Of a stretch of 28,146 nt of DNA, positions 22,884-28,146 are shown piece by piece. This stretch comes from an uncultured Porphyromonadaceae bacterium (GTDB taxonomy: Bacteria > Bacteroidota > Bacteroidia > Bacteroidales > Muribaculaceae), in assembly GCA_902470475.1 (NCBI GenBank), contig CABRGT010000020.1:1-28146 (forward strand). The letters are read 5' to 3'. The notes below the pieces were generated by a model, which saw only the letters and a list, made by a program, of their open reading frames with translations, was not told the origin of the DNA and did no database searches. A program made the position numbers and the translations under genes. Each line of letters begins with the position of its first letter. The first letter of the stretch is position 1.

Positions 22884-24182
22884 TCAGCCCCCGAAATTGT
22901 CGTAATGGATATTGGCCGGATCCACACCCAGACCGTCGAGCATCTTGTTGACGGCGGCGCTCATCGGACCGGGACCGCACATATAGTACTCGATGTCCTC
23001 GGGATCGGGATGATCCTTCAGATACGTGTCGTAGATGACCTGATGGACGAATCCGGGCGTGTACTTCACGCCAGCGGCATCGGCGGCCGGATCCGGGCGG
23101 TCGAGGGCCAGATGGAACTTGAAGTTCGGGAACTCCTTCTCCAGCTGCAGAAAATCGTCGAGATAGAACACCTCGTTGAGCGCGCGGGCGCCATAAAAAT
23201 AGTTCATCTTGCGGTCGGTGGTATGCAGCGTCTTGGTCAGGTGCATGATCTGGGCGCGCAGCGGGGCCATGCCGGCGCCGCCGCCGATCCACATCATCTC
23301 GTTCTTTGTGTCGTAAATAGGATGGAAGTCGCCGTAGGGGCCGCTCATCAGCACCTTGTCGCCCGGTTTGAGCGTGAAGATGTACGACGATGCTATGCCC
23401 GGGTTCACATCCATGAAGCCTACCTGAGGCTTGGGCTTGAACGGCGGCGTGGCTATGCGGACGGTGAGCATGATGCGGTCGCCTTCGGCCGGATAGTTGG
23501 CCATCGAATAGGCACGCACGGTCGTCTCCTTGTTGACGCAGTGAAGCTTGAACAAGCCGAATTTCTCCCATGCGGGCAGATACTCGTCGCCGATGGAAGC
23601 CTTGTCGATGTCGCGGTCGTAGTCGATGTCGAACGGCGGTATCTTGATCTGGGCATACGAGCCCGGCTCGAAGTTCATGTGCTCGCCGGCGGGCAGAGCC
23701 ACGATGAACTCCTTGATGAAGGTAGCGACGTTCTTGTTCGAGATCACCGTGCATTCCCATTCCTTGACTTCGAGAGCCGATGCAGGCACCTCGATGTCCA
23801 TGTTCTCCTTGACTTTGACCTGACAGGCCAGGCGCCAGTTGTCCTTAATCTCCTTGCGCGACAGATGCACGGCTTCGGTGGGCAGAATCTGTCCGCCGCC
23901 GCTGTTGACCTGCACGCGGCACTGGCCGCACGAGCCCTTGCCGCCACAGGCCGACGGCAGGAACACGTCGCACGAGGCCATAGTCGACAGCAGCGAGGCA
24001 CCGGCAGGTGCGTTGAACGTCTTGGCGTTGTTCACGTTGATCTCCACATCGCCGCTGTGTACCAGAAATTTCTTTGCCACAAGCAGTATTGCCACAAGCA
24101 GCAGGGTGATAGCCAGGAAGATGCCTACTCCGGCGAGGAGCGTGGCGCTCATCAGCGAGACTGCGATATATAATGTGTTCAT
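22884..24182 (-). CDS. nqrF: Na+-translocating NADH:quinone reductase subunit F
   Basis: A 432-residue entry subunit of Na+-NQR, which oxidises NADH and passes electrons through FAD and a 2Fe-2S centre. One N-terminal membrane helix (about residues 14-36) anchors it. The ferredoxin domain has ligands C79, C85 and C88 (SACGGKGSCGQC) and C120 (WRLACQV). The FAD domain shows RAYSMANYP. The NADH-binding lobe has WIGGGAGMAPLRAQI, FYGARALNEVFY and YYMCGPGPMSAAV, and the protein ends in DNFGG. All expected cofactor motifs are intact and the length is slightly above the usual about 410. It is the last gene of the operon, nine bases after nqrE. Confidence 0.96.
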   Translation of the reverse strand: MNTLYIAVSLMSATLLAGVGIFLAITLLLVAILLVAKKFLVHSGDVEINVNNAKTFNAPAGASLLSTMASCDVFLPSACGGKGSCGQCRVQVNSGGGQILPTEAVHLSRKEIKDNWRLACQVKVKENMDIEVPASALEVKEWECTVISNKNVATFIKEFIVALPAGEHMNFEPGSYAQIKIPPFDIDYDRDIDKASIGDEYLPAWEKFGLFKLHCVNKETTVRAYSMANYPAEGDRIMLTVRIATPPFKPKPQVGFMDVNPGIASSYIFTLKPGDKVLMSGPYGDFHPIYDTKNEMMWIGGGAGMAPLRAQIMHLTKTLHTTDRKMNYFYGARALNEVFYLDDFLQLEKEFPNFKFHLALDRPDPAADAAGVKYTPGFVHQVIYDTYLKDHPDPEDIEYYMCGPGPMSAAVNKMLDGLGVDPANIHYDNFGG

Positions 24183-24191
24183 AGCGACAGA

Positions 24192-24809
24192 TCAGAGTTT
24201 AATGCCGAGGAAGCTCATGAAGGCGATGCCCATCAGAGCGGTGATGATGAAAGTGATGCCGACGCCGCGCAGCGGAGCGGGCACCTTGGAATACGACGCG
24301 ACACGCTCGCGGATGGCGGCCACGGCCGTGATGGCCAGCAGCCAGCCTATGCCCCAGCCGCCGCCGGCGCAGAATGCCGTCCATACCGACGGGAAGTCGC
24401 GCTGCTGCATGAACAGCGAGCCGCCCAGAATGGCGCAGTTCACCGCGATAAGCGGCAGGAAGATGCCGAGCGAGGCGTAAAGCGACGGACTGAACTTCTC
24501 GACAGCCATCTCGACAAGCTGGGTCATCGAAGCGATCACGGCGATAAACAGGATCAGAGACAGGAAGCTCAGGTCGACAGCCGTGTATTCCGGACCGAGC
24601 CAGGCCAGTGCGCCCGGCTGCAGCACATAAGTGTTGAGCAGATAATTGATCGGCAGCGTGATCACGAGCATGAACGTGACGGCGATGCCCAGCCCGAAGG
24701 CTGTCTTGACATTCTTGCTTACCGCCAGGAACGAGCACATGCCCAGGAAGTAGGCGAATATCATGTTGTCGACGAAGATCGACCGGATGAAAATATTGAG
24801 ATTTTCCAT
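24192..24809 (-). CDS. nqrE: Na+-translocating NADH:quinone reductase subunit E
   Basis: A 205-residue integral membrane subunit with about six helices, related to NqrD and to RnfA. The conserved half-helix motif with Cys appears early (FLGMCSFLAVSKNVKTA) and again in the second inverted half (LIAVNCAILGGSLFM). These two Cys-containing segments are the known sites where NqrD and NqrE together hold an iron centre within the membrane. The start MENLNIFIRSIFVDNMIFAYF is typical. It lies between nqrD (24-base gap) and nqrF. Confidence 0.96.
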   Translation of the reverse strand: MENLNIFIRSIFVDNMIFAYFLGMCSFLAVSKNVKTAFGLGIAVTFMLVITLPINYLLNTYVLQPGALAWLGPEYTAVDLSFLSLILFIAVIASMTQLVEMAVEKFSPSLYASLGIFLPLIAVNCAILGGSLFMQQRDFPSVWTAFCAGGGWGIGWLLAITAVAAIRERVASYSKVPAPLRGVGITFIITALMGIAFMSFLGIKL

Positions 24810-24833
24810 AATGTCAGCGAATTAGAAAGTCTG

Positions 24834-25457
24834 TCATTCCTGGAGGTCCTTGTTGATCGAACGGTGCACCCATATGATGCATGCCACCACGATCAGAGCC
24901 ATCGGCGGCAGGATCATCAGGCCGTTGTTGGCATAGCCGGCGTCATAGGCGGCCTGTGGGATCACCTGATAGCCCAGCAGCGTACCGCTGCCGAGCAGCT
25001 CGCGGAAGAAGGCGACGATGACCAGGATTATCGAATAGCCGATGCCGTTGCCGATACCGTCGAGAAACGACGGCCACGGACGGTTGGCCATGGCAAATGC
25101 CTCGAGACGCCCCATCAGGATACAATTGGTGATGATCAGTCCGATGAATACCGACAGCTGCACGCTCACGTCATAGGCGTAGGCCTTGAGCAGCTCGCTC
25201 ACTATGATGACCAGACCGGCCACCACCACGAGCTGCACGATGATGCGTATCGACGTGGGTATCGTATTGCGGATAAGCGATATGATCACATTGCTGAAAG
25301 CCAGCACGGCGATCACCGACAGACCCATCACTATGGCCGGCTCAAGCTTGGCCGTGACGGCCAGCACCGAGCAGATGCCCAGAATCTGGACTACGACCGG
25401 ATTGTTTTTCGAGAACGGATTGAAGAATACCGTTTTGTTTGATACTTTATCTGCCAT
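24834..25457 (-). CDS. nqrD: Na+-translocating NADH:quinone reductase subunit D
   Basis: A 207-residue membrane subunit homologous to NqrE and RnfE, with about six helices. It shows the paired Cys motifs of the family, VVVQILGICSVLAVTAKLE near the N-terminus and GLIITNCILMGRLEAFAM in the second half. Further family segments are SFLDGIGNGIGYSIILV and FFRELLGSG. With NqrE it binds an intramembrane iron centre and helps build the sodium path. It starts three bases after the nqrC stop, so translation is probably coupled. Confidence 0.96.
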   Translation of the reverse strand: MADKVSNKTVFFNPFSKNNPVVVQILGICSVLAVTAKLEPAIVMGLSVIAVLAFSNVIISLIRNTIPTSIRIIVQLVVVAGLVIIVSELLKAYAYDVSVQLSVFIGLIITNCILMGRLEAFAMANRPWPSFLDGIGNGIGYSIILVIVAFFRELLGSGTLLGYQVIPQAAYDAGYANNGLMILPPMALIVVACIIWVHRSINKDLQE

Positions 25458-25460
25458 GGC

Positions 25461-26162
25461 TTACTTTCTGATTGATTGTAGGAATGCCGCATAGGGTCGC
25501 AGGCAGTCGTCGATCATGGCGCCTACACCTTTGGAGGTGATGGTGCCTCCCGACACGCCGTCGACGTAATCTTCGTCGCCGGCAGGTTTCTGACCGGTCT
25601 TCACTACGGCGACGGGCAGGAACTGTCCGTCCTTGAACATATGCTTGCCTATGAATCGGTTGCTGAATTCGGGCTTGGCGATCTCGGCGCCGAGGCCGGG
25701 AGTCTCGCCCTGATGCGCGAAGTAGGCGCCGAACACGGTCGAGCCGTCGGTATCAAGGGCCACATAGCCCCAGATCGGTCCCCACAGGCCTGCGCCGTAC
25801 ACCGGAAGGATATACTTCACCGCACCGTCGGGCATCGTGGCCACATATACGGGCAGGCGACGCTCCGGAGCGGACAGCTTGCTCTGCGCCGCCACGTTGA
25901 TGTCGAAGGCATCGCCTTCGACGCGCTTGCCGGCCGCGTCGACCACATAGCTGTCGGTAATGTATTTCTTATAATCGGAAATTACCTGCGATGCTTCCGG
26001 CACCACATGCACCGACGCGAGTATCTGACGCATCTTGTCGGCCGCCATGTTGTCGTTCTGGCGGTCCTTGAGCGACATCGAGGTGAAGGCCAGTGCGGCT
26101 CCCACCACCACTACCATGACGATAATGTAGATTACCGTGTAAAGATTGCTCTGCCTGTTCAT
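25461..26162 (-). CDS. nqrC: Na+-translocating NADH:quinone reductase subunit C
   Basis: A 233-residue subunit with one N-terminal membrane helix (about residues 8-28) and a periplasmic FMN-binding domain. The flavin is attached by ApbE to a threonine; here the site is D201-G-V-S-G-G-T207 (DGVSGGTITSKGV), against the common S-G-A-T form, so Gly replaces Ala just before the acceptor Thr. Other conserved parts are YGAGLWGPIWGYVAL and HQGETPGLGAEI. Its start overlaps the nqrB stop by 4 bp, and nqrD follows three bases after its stop. Confidence 0.96.
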   Translation of the reverse strand: MNRQSNLYTVIYIIVMVVVVGAALAFTSMSLKDRQNDNMAADKMRQILASVHVVPEASQVISDYKKYITDSYVVDAAGKRVEGDAFDINVAAQSKLSAPERRLPVYVATMPDGAVKYILPVYGAGLWGPIWGYVALDTDGSTVFGAYFAHQGETPGLGAEIAKPEFSNRFIGKHMFKDGQFLPVAVVKTGQKPAGDEDYVDGVSGGTITSKGVGAMIDDCLRPYAAFLQSIRK

Positions 26163-27382
26163 GACTGTAAGGACTTAGAGGTTAGACGTGCCAGGCGGCG
26201 GCGCTTGTTGGCGTTCACCACGCAGTAGTCGATCAGCGGCGCGAACACGTTCATGAGCAGCACGGCGAGCATGGCGCCTTCGGGGTAGCCGTTGTTATAG
26301 GTGCGGATCAGCACTGCGATGACACCGATCAGGAAGCCGTAGATGTACTTGCCGACGGTGGTGCGCGCGGCGGTCACCGGGTCGGTGGCCATGAACACGA
26401 TCGCGAATGCGAAGCCGCCGTAGAGCAGCTGGTCAAGCGGGGTCAGGAACGATGCCGGATAGGTCGGGGTGGCGAATGTGTGGGCGATCCATCCCATGGC
26501 CAGAGCGCCGGCGACGCCCGAGAGCATGATGCGCCACGATGCGATGCCCGTCAGCAGCAGGATGGCGGCGCCGATGAGGATGCAGATCACCGAGGTCTCG
26601 CCGAACGAGCCGGGAATCAGACCTACGAAGGCATCCCAGGCCGAGATGACATGTCCGTCGATGCCCGTCAGCACGGGAGCGGCGTCGCCGGTGGAGGTGG
26701 CTATCTGGCCCAGGGGTGTGGCGCACGTGAAGCCGTCGGCCACAGCCGGTCCGAAGCCCAGCATCTTTCCGGCAGCCACGAACACGGCGTCGCCCGACAT
26801 CTTGGCCGGATAGGCGAAGAACAGGAACGCGCGGGCCGTCAGGGCCACGTTGACAATATTGTAGCCCGTGCCGCCGAAGACCTCCTTGGCGAAGATCACG
26901 GCGAAGGCAGTAGCCACGGCAAGCATCCACAGGGGCACGTCGACGGGGCAGATCATCGGCAGGATGATGCCCGTGACCAGGAAGCCCTCCTGGATTTCCT
27001 CATGGCGGATCTGCGCCACTATGAATTCAATGCCCAGACCGACGACGTAAGTGACGATCACCTTGGGCAGAATGGCCAGCAGGCCATAGAGCATCAGCGA
27101 CCAGAACGGAAACTCCTCGGCTCCGGCGGCAAGCCAGTGCTGATAGCCGGCATTGTACATGCCGAACAGGAAACACGGCAACAGCGCCAGGATGACAATG
27201 ATCATCGTGCGCTTGGAGTCGATGCTGTCGTGAATATGGGTGGTAAGTTTTCGCGCCGACGTGGTGCGCGGCGTGTACAGGAAGGTCTCGAAGCCGTCGA
27301 ACACCGACTCCAGGGCGGCAAAGCGTCCGCCGGGCCGGAAATTCGGTTCTATGCGGTCGAGATATTTTCGCAACTTGCTCAT
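26159..27382 (-). CDS. nqrB: Na+-translocating NADH:quinone reductase subunit B
   Basis: A 407-residue, roughly ten-helix subunit that carries a covalent FMN and riboflavin and holds most of the sodium channel. The FMN acceptor threonine is T222 in DGFTCATPLGQ, where Cys replaces the more common Gly of the ApbE recognition motif. Conserved stretches include EEIQEGFLVTGIILPMICPVDVP and KEVFGGTGYNIVNVALTARAF, plus ATDPVTAARTT and the C-terminal YPEGAMLAVLLMN. The N-terminal about 55 residues are cytoplasmic. It follows nqrA by 18 bases. Confidence 0.96.
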   Translation of the reverse strand: MSKLRKYLDRIEPNFRPGGRFAALESVFDGFETFLYTPRTTSARKLTTHIHDSIDSKRTMIIVILALLPCFLFGMYNAGYQHWLAAGAEEFPFWSLMLYGLLAILPKVIVTYVVGLGIEFIVAQIRHEEIQEGFLVTGIILPMICPVDVPLWMLAVATAFAVIFAKEVFGGTGYNIVNVALTARAFLFFAYPAKMSGDAVFVAAGKMLGFGPAVADGFTCATPLGQIATSTGDAAPVLTGIDGHVISAWDAFVGLIPGSFGETSVICILIGAAILLLTGIASWRIMLSGVAGALAMGWIAHTFATPTYPASFLTPLDQLLYGGFAFAIVFMATDPVTAARTTVGKYIYGFLIGVIAVLIRTYNNGYPEGAMLAVLLMNVFAPLIDYCVVNANKRRRLARLTSKSLQS

Positions 27383-27400
27383 TGCAGTATTTTTGATTGT

Positions 27401-28146
27401 TTACTCAATTTCTTTGCGCAGATAGTCGAGGCCGTCGCGCACGATCTGCTGCACCGGCAGCTTGGAGGTGTCGACAAACTCACACAGGGCCAGGTCCTCG
27501 GGGGCTACCTCATATATTCCGAGGGCCTCCATGTCGTCGATATTGTGCGACAGGATGGCCTTGATAAGGTATTCGGCCATCACGTCCATCGGCAGGACGC
27601 GGTCGTACTCGCCGCTCATGATCATGGCGCGGCGGCCGCCGTTGAGGCGGGCGTCGGGGCTGAAGAGACGGCGCAGTCCGCGGAGCGGGAGGGCGCTGTG
27701 GACGCTGAGTTTCGATGGAGCGATCGAGGCCCATCCCATGAACTCGTCGACGTCGTCGCCCTCGGCGATGACGGTCACCTGGCGGTAGGGATAGCGGAGG
27801 TACCCGTCGGCCTCGCTGACGGCGATGCCGGTGAGGACATTGCCGCTGATGATGCGCAGGTGGCGCCCGTTGTCCTTGAGGCGTCCGGCCGTCATAGCCT
27901 TGATGTCGGCTCCGGCCACGGTGGCCACAAGCGCGGGGGCGGCTACTTCGGGGCCGGTGACGGCCACAGTGACGCGCGGATCGACCTTACCGGTAAGCAG
28001 CAGGTGTCCGATCTTGTACAGCGTGACGATATCGAGGGCCCACACGGTGTCGCCTTTGTTGACCGGGGCGATGTTTGCGATCTGTATGCCTACGTTGCCG
28101 GCCGGGTGCGGGCCTTCGACGGCGACCATTTCGGCACCGGGTATCG
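27401..28146 (-). CDS. nqrA: Na+-translocating NADH:quinone reductase subunit A, C-terminal part
   Basis: The gene runs off the right edge; about 248 C-terminal residues of the usual about 450 are visible. The segment MVAVEGPHPAGNVGIQIANI with APVNKGDTVWALD is a hallmark of NqrA, followed by LRIISGNVLTG, then GRRAMIMSGEYDRVLPMD and DLALCEFVDTSKLPVQQIVR near the end. NqrA is the cytoplasmic, membrane-associated subunit implicated in ubiquinone or menaquinone binding. It is the first gene of the nqrABCDEF set, so the operon promoter should lie outside the window. Confidence 0.95.
   Translation of the reverse strand, partial: IPGAEMVAVEGPHPAGNVGIQIANIAPVNKGDTVWALDIVTLYKIGHLLLTGKVDPRVTVAVTGPEVAAPALVATVAGADIKAMTAGRLKDNGRHLRIISGNVLTGIAVSEADGYLRYPYRQVTVIAEGDDVDEFMGWASIAPSKLSVHSALPLRGLRRLFSPDARLNGGRRAMIMSGEYDRVLPMDVMAEYLIKAILSHNIDDMEALGIYEVAPEDLALCEFVDTSKLPVQQIVRDGLDYLRKEIE

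Noticed and set aside
1..28146. CRISPR arrays, tRNA or rRNA genes, integrase or transposase genes
   Set aside because: Looked for regularly spaced repeats, cloverleaf-like segments and recombinase motifs by eye; none was seen.

Overview
The window is high-GC (about 58-60% in most genes by eye) bacterial DNA from Bacteroidota, most likely order Bacteroidales and perhaps the gut family Muribaculaceae. The phylum call rests on three things. Most transcription units start behind a Bacteroidota -7 element (TAnnTTTG). A TamL-type lipoprotein pairs with TamB. Two genes end in T9SS type A-like C-terminal tails (YYDLNGRRV...GVYVR...KVVVK). The family call is inference from GC content and gene style. 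No rRNA, tRNA, CRISPR array, insertion sequence or phage gene was seen. Most of the window is housekeeping and envelope genes.

Layout, left to right. A 5' fragment of an HU-CCDC81/SPOR-type envelope gene (minus, GTG start) diverges from a secreted TPR protein, which converges on the transglycosylase mltG. Next is an AT-rich, compositionally mosaic gene for a secreted protein with a gingipain-propeptide-like N-terminus and a sorting-like tail, broken by one in-frame TAG. A rubredoxin-first rubrerythrin and a flavodoxin converge on a shared terminator. A DUF6155-like protein and a putative porin form a likely operon. They are followed by a very acidic low-complexity protein, a strong bidirectional terminator, and a minus-strand operon of a WD40/TolB-like secreted propeller and a multidomain amidase.

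The centre (11971-19042, minus) is tamB-tamL, overlapping by 11 bp. Divergent from it is an operon of a DEDDy 3'-5' exonuclease, a small two-helix membrane protein and gpmI. About 490 bp without a gene follow, holding an array of short GC-rich palindromes; two are homologous units with a compensatory stem change. The right end is an outer-membrane beta-barrel gene and the Na+-translocating NADH:quinone reductase operon nqrABCDEF on the minus strand, with nqrA cut by the window edge.

Functionally there are two themes. One is envelope building and remodelling: MltG, amidase, TamB/TamL, porins and the HU/SPOR fragment. The other is redox and energy metabolism: Na+-NQR, rubrerythrin, flavodoxin and GpmI. 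I see no clear undescribed multi-gene defence or biosynthetic system. The best leads are the broken mosaic gene at 2579-4054, the palindrome array at 21786-21959, the acidic protein at 8004-8387 and the amidase/propeller operon.
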